Source: Paramecium octaurelia
Taxonomy: Eukaryota; Ciliophora; Oligohymenophorea; Peniculida; Parameciidae
DNA length: 64,000 bases
Assembly (NCBI GenBank): GCA_905182995.1
Contig: CAJJDP010000021.1
Span: forward strand, 645,827 to 709,826
Reading direction: 5' to 3'
Shown: piece by piece, positions 12,720-26,413 of the stretch
Layout: the number at the start of each line of letters is the position of its first letter
Position numbering within the stretch: position 1 is the stretch's first letter
The notes under the pieces: generated by a model
The model's database searches: none
What the model was told of the DNA's origin: nothing
The model's input: the letters and a program-made list of their open reading frames with translations, nothing else
Program-made: the position numbers and the translations under genes

Positions 12720-15700
12720 TCAGATAATTTATATTACAATATATTACGTTAAAAGATTGAATGTTATAAAATAATTTTAATTAATTATCAAGAACTTAGA
12801 ATTTTAATTAATTCCTAATATTCTAAAATTAAGTGTTTAATCTAAGTTATAAACTGAATATTTTACTTCATAAGGAGTTTGAGTTTTAAAAATCATATTG
12901 CAATTATTGATTTTGCAAGTCAACTCTATCGGAAACGATTTAATTTCTGAAACCCAACCATAATCAATTCTAATTATCAACGCTCTATTTTCTGGCTTTA
13001 AGAAATACAAACCATTGTAATTCAAACCTTCGATTATTAATTATTATAAATACCTATTAAAACATGAGTGCTCAATTTAATGCCTAATTTGCTTTACTAA
13101 ACTAGTTATTAGGTTTCTTTTGAACATTCTACAAAGAATAATTACATTCCATACAACATATTAGTCTAAAAGCAAGCTACCATCAACAAGCATGACAAAC
13201 CCTAAATAGTACCATTCTTTTAATTTGGTTACATCTACTGTGATTGCGTTGAAAATTCCTAAAGTTGCTTTTCTCTGAACGCTGCTTCTCTTTAAATCTG
13301 TTCAAACCACAACCTTTCTGAATGCTACTTAATAACTGAATTCGGAATTGCTTTTTTCAATAGATTCTTATCAATTTTTTATTGAGTTGCAATTGAATAA
13401 TAGGCAGTCATCAAACAAAAGTCTAAGAAGTTTAAAGGAAATGTTAGATTTTTTGCTTGAAACACTATTTCAAACATTAAATATTTCAATCGAGTTTCAT
13501 CCTGTCGATATTCTAGTTCCTCTTACTTCTAAGGTAAGTATAAATACTTTTTAAACATAAACTGAAATTTTGTTCCATTGTTAAACATCTTTTTCAACGC
13601 TTACATAAACCCTGATTTACTCTTGTCCAAAAACGAAGATATTTTCTCATCATCTTCTATTACTCTAATGATTCCTCCTGTATCCACAATGAAAATTTTA
13701 AAATCTACAAAATATTTTAAATTGATGTGATTGGCAATTGCACTTTTGATGAACCAAGTCAATGTATTTTTTTTGAATCCCACCTATAAGTGTTATCCAG
13801 TCAATAGAGTTATTTCAATACAATAAGGTTATTGGGGAGCTTCATTTCCAATCTTTACTTGCTAATCATCTTTACTTACTTTTTAACTAAAAGTTATTTG
13901 CTACAATTCTTAAAGAATTTCTAAGTATGAGTTCTTTTGATTTTATTTCAATTTCGACATATTTTAAAATAACTCAGGTTTCAATCTTTTTTGCTCTGGT
14001 AAACTATAAAACTTGGGATCAATTTTCATTATTTCTAAGACTTATTTCTAATATTCTTTGTTATCGATTATTTATGGAGAATTGAGAACAATTTACAATA
14101 ATTACTCAATCCTCAACTTTCTTTCATCTATTACTTTTTAATTCTTTGCCGATAAACTCTTTGTTATTGTTGGGATTTTCAGTTTATTATCATACTTATT
14201 AACAATTTATAATAAACTCAGAACTTAACTAAATCTTATTAAACTTACAATTTCAATAGTATCAATAGTAAATTTAAACTTATAGAATGTAACATTCTTA
14301 TGTAATTTTGGATTGGTTTCAGTTCCTATAATTTCTACCTTAACACAAAAATTAGTCTCTTTCTTTATATCATTTTTTTATTTAAATGATTAAATTTATT
14401 AATCTATGATATTTTAAATTTTCGACATAAGTATTTATTTTGTTTTATTATCCCCATTTACAATAACAATAGTCTCATTTCTAGTCACAAACTCAAAGGA
14501 ATTCTTGAGAATCAACGAGTCCTTGATATTTTTAATATAAGATTGTTAGGTTAGGGAAATATGGTATTTATACTTTAAGCTATTTAGCTTGCTTTTTTTA
14601 GCGAATAAAAGTAAATTATTAAATGCATAGATAACAATTCTTTATTCAATTTTCTTTGTATAGATTGAACAAATATCTTCAAAGATGAAAAATATGTTAG
14701 GCTTAAAGACAGATAGGTTCTATATATTGCCAAACTGCTAATATAATTCCATTAATTTAGCTTATTTTAAAAAGACATCCATCTCACTATTGTTCTTATC
14801 GTTAATCTTTTCAATGGTTTCGAGACAACATTTCACATTCTAGTAATCTGGATGGGAAGACATCGTATGTTTTAATAAATCTTTGAAGAGCAGTACGTAT
14901 TTAGGTAATCGTTAAACAGGTTTAATTGTGTAATCATTTAACGTTTAACCTTTTAACAAATTCTGTAACTTAATTTCTTTGAGAAATTATTAATAAGCAG
15001 GCATAGCCTCATATTGACTTGTTATTCTTCTGGTTTGTTCGTAAGCCTTACAATATTCATAGTAGAATATAAATCCATTTAGTAGAGGAACTATATTTTT
15101 CATTACTACAGCGTTTGGATCCTTAAGATTGTTACACTTTTGTAGTTCACTCAAAAATTCAGTATTAAAATTGAGAATCTCATAGATATGAAACATCACT
15201 TTTATATCAGCTTCTTTATTTGGAAATTTTTCAATTGATTCTTTTTTAATCATGTTCAAGATCTCCAAATCTGAGACATACTTAATTTCTGTTTAAATTA
15301 ACTCATTCAATACATTTATTCTATATCTATTCATCTTTTCAATCAGTTATTTTTCCTTTTCAATTCTCTCCTTTTTTTCTCTTTCCAATTTTAATCTTCC
15401 ATATCTTTAAATAAATAGAATCTTATCAAGATATTATAAGTAATATTTGTCATCTCGTACTAAAATTAATTAGTTTGAATTGTTGATTATCAGTTTTGAA
15501 TTAAAAATAGATTCTGATCGCTCCTGCATATTCATTTACTGTAAATCCATTGATTATCGTTGGGATTTCTTAATTTGAGTAGTTAATTCGTTGGTTATCA
15601 TACTGACATAAATTCTGTCTTCGCTTTGTAATTCTTTTTCACTTACTTAAGAAATCAAATCATTAGCAAATGTTTAATTATTCTTCTCAACCTCTTCATC

Positions 15701-16098
15701 TGAATCTTGCGCAAGTGTTGTTTACATCTGACTTTATTTTTATAACTTTTCCTCAATCTAATCTCTCACTTCAGGATTTTCATTAAGCATTTTATTTAAA
15801 GTGCTTATAACATCATTTTCTCCATTTGTTTGAATAGATTGATCCATCTCTTGCTATCCTAATTGACTAAGTTTAAGCAAATGAAATACTTTTATATTAC
15901 ATGTTAATCCTGTAGTACTTGAGTAGCTTATGTAGATTTTGCAATTTTAGCAGATTGTTCCGCTTCTTCTCTTTCTTTTTTTTATTTCTCCAATAATAAC
16001 ACTCTTTCTTTGACAATCCTAAATTGATATTTAAATATTACATCGAACAATTGATTACAAAATGAAAATTAATCAATTCCATACTCATATTGTTACAT
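12720..16098 (-). CDS. RhoGEF with DH-PH, PX-like and FERM-like parts
   Basis: About 1,060 aa, starting MQQYEYGIDQFSF. The first about 230 residues are coiled-coil and Gln-rich. A clear Dbl-homology domain follows (about 240-450): RINVLNELIQTEIKYVSDLE opens it, and YTIKPVQRLPKYVLLFKDLL is its conserved signature helix. Next comes a PH-like domain (about 460-560, VIYAFNNLLLFAKK), then a PX-like stretch (about 570-700, ending VIDERKLRIEQLLQIVLNS). The last about 250 residues look FERM-like (KKNTLTWFIKSAIANHINL, later GLYFLKPENRALIIRIDYG). DH domains activate Rho-family GTPases, and PH/PX/FERM parts give membrane targeting. DH is the firm call and the C-terminal parts are inferred. Several introns end AAG. 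The last about 35 codons are AT-rich, so the true stop could be earlier if an intron was missed. Confidence 0.75.
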
Positions 16099-16298
16099 AA
16101 TTTACAATGATTTGCATTTTGAAAACAAAACAAAAAGATATATTGATAATTAAATCATGTAGTTTGAGATCAAAAAACATGGATATACACAAAATATTAG
16201 CATAAGATAATTAATATTCATACAATTATTTATGTAGAATCAATAAATTTATTATTTCGGCAAAATAAAATTAATAAAAATCAACCAAAGGTAATTTC

Positions 16299-19200
16299 TC
16301 AATATTCCATCCTAAATGTTACTATTTTCCTTTAATCATACTATATGTATTGAGGTGGAGTTTGATGTAAAAATGCTTATGATTCCTAATGAACTTAAAT
16401 TGGTTTGTTAAAATAATTCCTTATTTTTTGAATGAGATTCTAAACAATCAAATAATTTTCTTTCAAAAAAATAAAGTGCTGTTTAAAGTCAAGAACACAT
16501 TAATATAAAACTAATAATGTGCATAAAACTATAATGAACCAACCAATTATTAATTCATCCTATTCATTCGGATCATTTTATTATTTATAAAATAGTATCA
16601 AGATTAATAACTCAACAAACCAAATGAACAGTTCTCCCCCTATGACTTTTTATTGCTCATAAACATCCTTTAATGGGGAACTTGATTTAACGTAGAATAT
16701 AAATATGATATTTAGTATTGAACATGTTAAAATAGTAATATAAGCTTAACTATAGCAGAACACTAAAACAAAAATAAACACCACTTTCTTGCAAAGAAGG
16801 AGTAGATTATAATAATTAGAGTAGGGTCTTGATCCTCTTATTCTAACGCCTTCAAATAGAGCTCCGTATTTTTATTTTACAAGTTGCTAACCAAAATAAT
16901 AAGGCTGATTGCTCATCAAGAAGAATCCTTTTATAATGAAATACAATTAAAGCAACAAAAAGATAAAGCTTATAAAGAAACTTGAAGACAAAAAGGGATT
17001 CTTGATTGTTCGCACTGATAACTATAGAAAAATAGCAAGGTTATATTCATATGCCACAGACATGAAGGTTCTTAATAATCCTGAACAAAAGTAATGAATA
17101 GTGTTGAGGAATACTCTTTAGACTTTCCTAATAATTCGAAGAATAATAAATTTGAACAGCTCTGGGTCTTCATTATCAATATATAAATTCTCTTCTGAAT
17201 AATACGCCATTATTTTAGTCAGAATCATGGATCCTATGATGCATATAAAATATATAGATAAGGTAGTTACAAATGCAATAAAAACAGCAAAGGCATTGAT
17301 GTAAAATGTGGATGAATAACCTTTTAAAGCAAACTTATAGTGAGGATCGGGTGAAATAACATAACTATTAACTAAATCTTCAATATTGAGGAACATTTTC
17401 ATGAAATCGAATTGGGCAAAGTCAAATAGTTTAAAATAAGTCTCTACATTATAAGGATAAATAACGTTGAAAAATTATAAATAGGATATTAATTATAAAA
17501 TATCCAATAAATTCCAAAAGATGTGTAATCCCCCTATAATTAAGGATATTATAGCCAAACCCAATAAGATAAACAACACATATTTATTAAACTCAATAAA
17601 GCCCTGAGTAACATTTATAACATCTTAAGAGGGTTTAAGATATTTTAATAACTAAAATTCAAAAATCGTCTGATTAAAAGTTAAGCCTTATTATGATTGA
17701 TAATGTTAAGGGTTTTCAATTAAACATAATAAGATTGGAGTTTCCTCTCTATTCTTTAGTACAATTTATACATCAACTTATAGAATATTATAATCTTCAA
17801 AATAATTAGTAAGATCTTGATATTGCTTAATTTAAATCATTTTGGAATCTTTCAGTCTGAATTAACATATTTCTGTAAATGAAACAGAAGTTTTTAATGG
17901 AATACTTGACTTTATCATAAAATTTCTTTATGCTTAATATCTATTATCATATATGTTTTCTTCAAATATGAGATATGGATAGTTTAACTTTTCACAAGTA
18001 TCTTAACATGACCAGCCATCCTCAATTAAACAGTTAAAACATCCATCTCCAGGATTTTCATTTCCGTCGTCGCACTATTCATTGCTTACTCTTAACCCAT
18101 CGCCACAAATGTTTAAACATTATCCATCTTTTATTTAATATCCTAGGTAGATTTCACAAATTGCACATGGCAGATCTTCATTTTATAAATTACATGATAG
18201 ACAATTATTTGCTCTTACTGAACAAGTTTTACATGATGAGTCACACCTATCACAATGACTATTTATATTTAAGTAATAGCCGTCAATACAATTGCGACAT
18301 TATCCCATTTCACATTATGTACACAAAGGATTAAAACAATATGAATGTGAAAATATACATTAGTTGCATTCATCCTTTGAATAATCATTTCCATCATCGC
18401 AATCTTCATTCCATTATACAATCTTATCCCCACAATTAGTATAACAATAATGAGAAATTGGAGGATTGATATAATTCTTACAAGACAAACATTCCTTCAT
18501 ATTAGATTCATAATATCCTCTTTTACAATTACATGAGAAAACAGTGTCATTTTATGATGGTTCTCTAGTGATTGGACATCGAGAGCACATAGTTATCAAA
18601 GGAGAATTTAAACAATATTCGCAGGAAGGGTGGCAAGGAGCACAAGCCAAACTATTTTCTATTTCATAATATCCTTATTCACAAATACATTAAGTATTCA
18701 ATAAGTTTAATTTCCTATTCTACTCAGAATAACAAGACAAACAAGTATTGATATCTGAACAAGTTTTGCATTTTTAATCGCATTCACTACAAATTTCAGT
18801 TCCTTAATCGAAATATCCATCTTTGCATACGCATTAATTTCTTAAAATATTTCTAAATTAATCAGGAAAACATCTAATGCAAATATTTGGTTTGATTTAA
18901 CAAGTTTTACAAGTGGAATCACATTTAAAACATTCTAGAAATGGCTCCTCTGAATAATATCCCTAGCGGCATTCACATATAGAATGGTTTAATATTCTAT
19001 TTAATGAAGAATCACACTTAGTACAATACTTTGGAGAATAAATACATGCTTTACATATTTCCGAACAGGGCTAGCAAATTTTGTTTTCCATATAATACCC
19101 TTCTAAACAACTACATTAATTAATGTTTAACCAGTAATGATTAGAATCATCACAAGCTAAACATTTTTGAAGCTTATTTTTACTATTCTTGCTTATCTCA

Positions 19201-21483
19201 AATCCACAAGCCAAACATCCCTATTAGCACGGGTATTATTAAGTACATGTATTACTTAATTCAAATGTAACTTAGCAATAACATTATCCATGAATTTGAA
19301 TATGTTTTGGAGAACAAGAATCGCAATAATAAGAATTAGTACATTAGTAACACCCTGAAATGCATAAGGAACATGAATGAAGATTTTGATCGTAATAGTA
19401 CCCTTGAGCACAACTTCCAGATTACACTGAATTATCAACCATCCAATCTTAGCATTATCCAACTGAATCACATTTATTGCAAAACTCTGGACATGACACC
19501 ACCATAACTCTGTAGTTGAAGATTCCATAATATTAATGCAAGTTTTTTAATTCTTAAACAGAAAATGTTACTAACAAACTATCAAGTGATGTAGGCAGAG
19601 TAATTTCAATGAATCCTTCAGCTACATATTCATTCCACAAAGAAAAACCCATTGTATTTCCAATAGATATAAACTGAAATTGATTTGAATTTGGTGATGC
19701 TGTTGTCATTTAATAAGAAATTCCGGTAGCATTCACAAATATTTCAAATATTTCATCATATTATAAATCTATACATACTACATTAAGCTTAATGAAAGCC
19801 TTGTAAAAAGGTCTATCACTTTTGATATCATGATATACAGATCCATAATTCCAAAATGGGATTCCTCCCAGTATTGAATAAGCATTTGAATTATATGTGA
19901 ATTTGCCTATTTTTTGTTCTATTTCTAATTATTAACTTATTCTCAAAATTTAATCATAATAATTATTATCATCATAGAGAATGTTTAGAATGTAATTAAA
20001 TTAGCCACTCATCTAATTTTCTAAACATTCATTTCCTATTTAGGTCGTTTATAAAGGACATTTTAATAAGCATTTATTAGCGAAATAGAAATATCCTGAT
20101 TTACATGTATTACAGAATTTTGGTTGCATATATGGGCAGGTCAAGCAATTATTTTCACACGAACTTAGATTCGTTGTTATTTGTTATTCTACTATCTCTA
20201 AATTTGATAGGCACCATCCTCTAAGAGGTTTTACTATTGTGAATTAACCTGCAAATTATATTTCAGTGACTTCATAATTTAAAAACATCTCAAAATAAAT
20301 GTCGCTTTAAAAACAATTCTCAGAATCTTCAAAATGACACTTCTGCCAATTATTTACATGAGCTGTCCCTTATGAATATGATAGCCCAGGTTGATCGTAA
20401 TCATAAATGTATAAAACTGTATAATTATTAAATTTTAGTGAGATTTGTCCACCAATTGAATGAGAGTAATGATATCTTAGGAAGTATATTCTTAGTTTAA
20501 TCATAATCTTAGAGAAAGAAATTATTGATAATTGAGGAAAAACAATTTATTCATTGTAAAAAAAGGGACCTGCTACTTTTTAATTTCCAATTTATATTAT
20601 CCTCAAAGAGTTATCATCAACGATTGAATAATATTTGTCTTTGATTATGTAGAAGAGATAAGAGTCGAAATCTCCAACTAAGTCATTAAACAATAAATGT
20701 GAAGTGCCAATTTGACATACTCCATTTTAATCTGGAACATATCCATTAGGACAAGAATTTAAACATTATATATTAGAAGTTTCTAATTAAAACAAAGAAT
20801 CTCTTTGTTCTCCGATAAAGTTGCAAAGACACTACCCTTTAATTAATTGGAGATTATCTTTGCATCTCTCACATTCTCCAGTATAATTACATAACTCACA
20901 GTTTTTATCACAAAATTAAACATACAAATAAAATCCAGATAATGCATATATGATAACAGGTTGAAACCCAATTGTTTCAATTAGTATGTCAATTTAGTTA
21001 TCCCTAAATTCTTCAAAATGATTGAATCTAAACACAGAGCTATCTGCAGAATTATTATTTCCAGGTCGATTACAATAGATTAATGGAGTTGGAGTTGATA
21101 ACTCAATTTATGTTTAAACATTTTCATTGACCATAACTTAATTCAAGTATAGTTTAGTGCTGACTGCCTTCATCGAGTCAATATAATAAAAATCTAGCTC
21201 AATTCTGATAGCAGAGAATTTTCTATTGTTTGGCATTTAGATTTTTCTCCAAATTTTCTCCTTTCCTTCTGCCAAGTATGTAGAAGATGTCGGCGTACAA
21301 AGAGTTGGATTGATTTGAGTTAATGGACTCGTCGTCGAATCTGAATTTAGTCCAATCCAATCCACACTTGATGGAGCATCGAATAGTTCAGATTTGTAAA
21401 TTTCCCAATCTATTGTTACCTTAAATTAAATTACCACAATAGACAAAACAGATTAAGATAAGACTAAATAGTTAGAACCTCAT
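16299..21483 (-). CDS. Large cysteine-rich surface protein, multi-pass C-terminus
   Basis: About 1,690 aa. A signal peptide (MRFQLFSLILICFVYC) starts at 21483 and is followed by a 25-base intron. The ectodomain has many furin-like or growth-factor-receptor-type repeats, with regular pairs such as CDSTCKTCQIKPNICIRC and CDQKCKTCSDINTCLSC. It also has two to three EF-hand-like CGDG..EQCDDGN motifs of the DUF4215 type. The last about 400 residues hold several hydrophobic membrane segments (e.g. FAVFIAFVTTLSIYFICIIG) and a short Gln-rich tail. This architecture belongs to a large ciliate family of unknown function; receptor or adhesion roles are plausible but unproven. The stop is TGA at 16299. 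It is one of the longest genes here and lies 200 bases upstream of the RhoGEF gene. Confidence 0.8.
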
Positions 21484-21886
21484 AATATCTATTGTATTAT
21501 ATAATTATGATATAAATCAAATTATTATTTTAAATATTTCTATCTCACTGCACAAAATCTTATAAAAAATCATTTGAATAAATCTTGGAAATGTGGCAAA
21601 TTATTATCTAAGACTCAAGAAATATAAATAATATTAATCATTACAATCATATTTTAAGTGATCAAAAGGATTTTTGTTTGGCTTATAAATAAATGATATA
21701 CATAATGAAGGGTATAATATTTTAATTCAAGTTCTAGATGTTGAAAATGGTGAGAATTGAGGTTTAAGGGGATTGGAGAATAAAAGGAAAGAAAATTTAG
21801 TTATTATTTTATGATTATCGTGAATTTAATCATTACAAAAATGTACTTTAAATCTTTAAATAAAATATTTATTTGAAAATCAAAAT
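21484..21886. other. Divergent intergenic region
   Basis: About 400 AT-rich bases between the start of the minus-strand cysteine-rich gene and the start of the plus-strand poly(A)-binding protein gene. No gene, repeat or RNA was recognised. It must contain both promoters. Confidence 0.5.
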
Positions 21887-23847
21887 ATGTAATAATTCCA
21901 AAAAGAAATACCAACACAACCACAAATCACTCCTCAACCAAATCAATAATAATAGAAGACCATCATCTATATTGAGAATTTAGATTAGGTATGAATACAT
22001 TCTACAATAAATAGGGAATATCTGAAGATTATTTATATCGTAAATTCAAGGAAGTGGGAGAAATCGCAAGTTTAAAAATCACGAAGGACAAGTCAACCTA
22101 AAAGTCCAAGGGTCAAGCATTCATCACATTCATTCATCCAGACTCAGCTGAGGAAGCCAGAAAAAAATTTAATAATTAAATATTCATCCGAAACAGCATC
22201 AGAGTCAAACCTTACTTTAATTTTCATGGAGCAGACAAGAAAGCAAATATTTTCATTTCGAATCTACCTGAAGATGCAGACGACTTGGAATTAGAGCAAG
22301 AGTTTTCAAGATTTGGTACAGTGTTATCAGTTGATGTACATAGAGACTAAACAGGAAAGCAATTGAAGTATAAATGTAGATTTAGCAATTTAGTTATGGT
22401 TATGTTTAATTTGAAAGAAAGGAAGATGCTGAGAACTTGATCAAGAGAATCTAGAATCATCCACTCACTCACAAGGGCAAACTCTTGAAATTGGAACAAT
22501 TTAAGGCTTAATCTGAAAGAAAAGTGGAATCAACATCCATTTACTTAAGAGCATTCGCAGCTCCATTACCATAACATCTAAGTGCTTAAGATAGTGCTAT
22601 GAGATCATTTGAATACGGATGGTCTTTGGTGATCAAAGATTACTTGACTAGAGTGTAAGGTGATTAAGTTAGGGACTGTTTTGTTAAAATAGACTCTGTC
22701 ACAAGACAACCATGGGCAATGATTACATTTGACACTTTTGATTAAGCTAAGGTCAACTTAGATCTGTGTGAAAGTTAAAGAAAACATCCATGCTTTAATT
22801 CAGGCGCTCGTGTTGCACTTGATTTAATTAAAAAGAATGGCCCTCCTGCCAATAGTGATGGCTCTTTACAATTTACTATTTAGTAAATTGAACCATTCTT
22901 TGAGGAAATGTCAAAAGACCCATTTGATACTTTTAAGGGGGAAAGCGACAACTTCTTTTTCAATATGGTTTACAGTAAACATTTGAATCCAGACGAAAGA
23001 TTGATCATCATCCAAAACATCAAAGAAGATGTAACCAAAGAACAAATCTCTGAGTTTTTGGGATAATTTGGAAAGGTTATTCGTTTAACCATCAGAAAAA
23101 CCAAAAACCCAAGATTTTAGGTCCAATAATGCTTCGTTCACTATTAAACTCTAGAAGATTCAAAGAGAGCTCGTTCAGAACTCTATGATGATGCCAATGA
23201 GAAAATCGTCAATAAAAGAAAAGAAATCTTTAAGGATGGTAGAGCTGTTGCAAATATCTTATTATCAAAAACCATGAGAAAAGAGTTTAAGGAAATCAAA
23301 AAGCAAAGCTAAAATATTTTTGCTAATCCTGGAGGAAGACAATTACTGTAACCATAAATACCAAATTATCAAATGATGCCACCTCCCATGCCATTCCCTC
23401 ATCCTCATCCTCAAAGAAACCCTCAAAGAGGACAAAGATACCCATTCCCTCCTTCCTAAAGACCTGTACAAAGACCTCCTGTTAATATGATTAAGCCAAC
23501 AGAACCCATTAGAAATGTTGAAAAATACCAACCAAATTTCTTATAAGAATTTATGGATTATTAAACTGTTCAAAGCAGAATGGAAGATTTCTTAAAAATA
23601 CCTACTGATTCACAAAGATAAGTTTTGGGTAATTTATTATTCCAGAAAGTTTTCGATGTTGTTAAAGACAAAGAATCTACAAAAAAGCTTGTTGGTATTT
23701 ATATTAATCATTCTTTTAGGTATGTTGATCGACCCATCTCAATTTGAAATAGGAGATATCTTAAACATGTTTGATGATGTTAATGAACTTCAAACCTATA
23801 TTGATGACGGCCTCTAATTGATTCGTGAAGAATAAAAGGGCAATTGA
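21887..23847 (+). CDS. PABP: Poly(A)-binding protein
   Basis: About 627 aa, four exons, starting MQQFQKEIPTQPQ. RRM1 (TIIYIENLD .. KGQAFITF) and RRM2 (NIFISNLPEDADDLELEQEF .. YGYVQF) are canonical. RRM3 is diverged and enlarged (STSIYLRAFAAPLPQHL..). RRM4 (RLIIIQNIKEDVTKEQISEF .. CFVHYQTLEDSKRA) is recognisable. A Pro/Gln-rich linker follows, then a C-terminal MLLE/PABC domain (LGNLLFQKVFDVV .. GMLIDPSQFEIGDILNMFDD). This is the full cytoplasmic PABP layout: binding mRNA poly(A) tails and, through MLLE, PAM2-containing translation and decay factors. Introns of 25-26 bases lie at about 21990, 22369 and 23695, each restoring the frame. The unusual RRM3 suggests altered RNA contacts. Confidence 0.9.
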
Positions 23848-24575
23848 ATTATGACATATTAATAAGTCCAAAAAAATATTTTAATGTGATATAAGACCAT
23901 AGTTTGCAATTCTTTGAAAAAAGAAACTTCAGCAAATATCTCTGTACCCTAATTTAGCTCGAATAATCTTTAAGAAATTGTTAGAAAAAATAAAAACAAC
24001 ATTTTTAGATTTTTATTTATACTCTACTTAAAGGATAACCGAGGTTTAAAAATATTAATTCAAGTACTTCTTGTATTCTAATTAATAAACTACTTTAAAT
24101 TATAAATTTAATGCTAAAATCATTCATAATCACAACTAATGAAAATTTATTTTGCATACCTTTAGATTTTAATAAATCAATTTGAAGTTGAAAATTTCAA
24201 AATGGATACTTAGTGATTTACCTGTCTTAACTGATGTATTCATATCTTATAAATAGGATATTATTTCACTCTCTATTCAAATCATATTTTTTATTCAACT
24301 TTTTAGCATATATATGTATTTGATATTTATGTAAAATCGTTTTAATCATTTTGTAGGGAAATCTGATTCAAGACTAACAACAATAAATGAATTGAAGTAA
24401 TTAATAAGGTTGAAATAGAATTGATTTTATAATAATATCATAAGAGCATACTCATAATGAGCTAGTGTATTAGATAACATATTTTATCATTCTGAATTCT
24501 TATTTATAACTAATATCTGCCTGAATTGATTAGGTGTATTAATAATATAAGAATTGGTTACAAAAATAACAATAT
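23848..24575. other. Convergent intergenic region
   Basis: About 730 AT-rich bases between the 3' ends of the poly(A)-binding protein gene (plus) and the calcium-dependent kinase gene (minus). It is long for this compact genome. I saw no convincing frame, RNA gene or repeat. Confidence 0.45.
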
Positions 24576-26286
24576 TCATAATTAAATATTTTCTAATAGT
24601 TTAATGAATTCTTCTTCTTCAATAACTCCATCTTTATTATAATCAAACTTTTCTAGGATGTCCTCCCAAGCTTAATTATCAATTTCAACTCCTCCAAATA
24701 TATTTTCTAATTCATTTTTACTGATTACTCCGTTTCCATCAAGATCGAACATCTTGAATGCATTCTTGATATTATTAATAGTGATTTTCGATTAAAGTAC
24801 AAGAGCAGCAGAAATGAATTCAGTAAAATCTACTTTACCAGATTCATTTACATCAAGTTCTTAAATTAAATCATTAACCATATTCTCTGCTTAAAAATGA
24901 TCAATATCAGCAACTAAAATTCCTTTAAGTAATTCTTCTCTACTCAATACTCCATCCCCATTTGTATCTAAAGATTTAAAAGTTTAAAATAATTTCGTGC
25001 TTTCTTCTTTATTAACTAATTGCACAGAAATAAATTAAATAATTGCTGCCCTTAATTTATTTTGAGCAGAAAAATGACTAAGTGTTTGGATGATATTAAA
25101 ATCTTCTATCTCCTTGTTCTAATTATCTTGGATCCAAACATGGTTAAATGCTTCTTCCATGTTGATTCGTTTTTTTGGATCTACAACTATCATTTTGGAG
25201 ATTAGATCTTTGACTTAATCACTTAATTTAATCCAACGATCATTATTTGTATTCCATTTACCTTGTTTTGCCAATCTTAAAGTTTCAATATCATTGGACC
25301 CCTTAAAAGGAGGTCTTCCAATCATCAAAATGTAAAGTATCACTCCACATGACCATACATCCACTTTTAGATCATAGCCTGGCTCTGATATCACTTCTGG
25401 TGCTACATAATATGGAGTTCCCACTTTTTTTGTTAAGCAGGATTGATTAATCATTTTTTCACTTGCTCCAAAATCGATGACTTTTAAATTAGCATCAGGA
25501 TCGATTGAATCAAAAAGAATATTTTCAGGCTAGAATATTTATTAAGAATGTGAAATACTTTCAGATCTCTATGAACAATATTTTTATGATGACAGTACAT
25601 TATTGCGGAAAATACTTATTTCATATATTTTGCTACTTGTCTCTCGTTATATTTAGAGATTGTTTTGATTCTCTCGAGTAATTCGCCTCCCTTACAATAT
25701 TCAGTTACTATATAATAATATTTGAAATCTGCAAATATTTCTAAAACCTTAACAATATTAGGATGATCCAAAGTTTTTAAGATTTCAGTTTCCTCCAACA
25801 ATTTCTCTTCACAACTAATCGTTTTTCTGAGGATCACTTTTGCTGCTCTCAAATTCTCAGTTGATAAATGTTTCACCAAATAAACCTCCCCAAAACCACC
25901 TTATCCCAATTTCTTTACTATTTCATAATGAGAAAGGAACTTTTCAGTTATACATTACTTTCTAACCAACATTTCTGGTGTTAATTTCATAGTGCCACTA
26001 ATTGATTTTCTACCCATGTCTGATTTATTTCCTTCCTTATTTTTAGGTTAATCTTACTGCTATTCTTAATGCTTTTAATAGAATTATTCTTTGGATAAGG
26101 AACTTGATTTAATGGCATTAGATTCCTTATCGTGAAATTACATCTGGGTAGTAATATTTCCAGCAATTTGATGTGAAACCCCTGCGTCTATCTCATCTAA
26201 TTATCTATCCTCCACAGTTAAGACTTAAGTTAAGCATTTCAAATACCTGCTTCCTCCTTATACAGTTTAAATGTGCAACAACCCAT
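24576..26286 (-). CDS. CDPK: Calcium-dependent protein kinase (CDPK)
   Basis: About 550 aa. The start at 26286 gives MGCCTFKLYKEE: Gly2 with adjacent cysteines, a classic N-myristoylation plus palmitoylation signal. A variable Gln-rich region follows, then a full kinase domain: LGQGGFGEVYLV loop, AAKVI lysine, HRDLKPENIL, VIDFGASE, GTPYYVAPEV. The autoinhibitory/junction helix is followed by four EF-hands (e.g. DTNGDGVLSREE, DLDGNGVISKNE, DYNKDGVIEEEE; the second, DVNESGKVDFTE, is also intact). Calcium binding relieves autoinhibition in this family. Exon 1 is short and joins through a 23-base intron ending AAG. An internal ATG at 26017 (MGRKSISG) could be mistaken for the start, but the frame continues upstream to MGCC. 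A second intron interrupts the catalytic loop. Confidence 0.9.
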
Positions 26287-26413
26287 AGTTACAATAAAGT
26301 TATTTATAATTATAATCAGAATATAAAATTTGTATTTCTGTTGATCAAACAATTAAAACATAAATCAATCTTAATATAATTGAAGCATAATTTAATTTTA
26401 ATACATCACTCAA

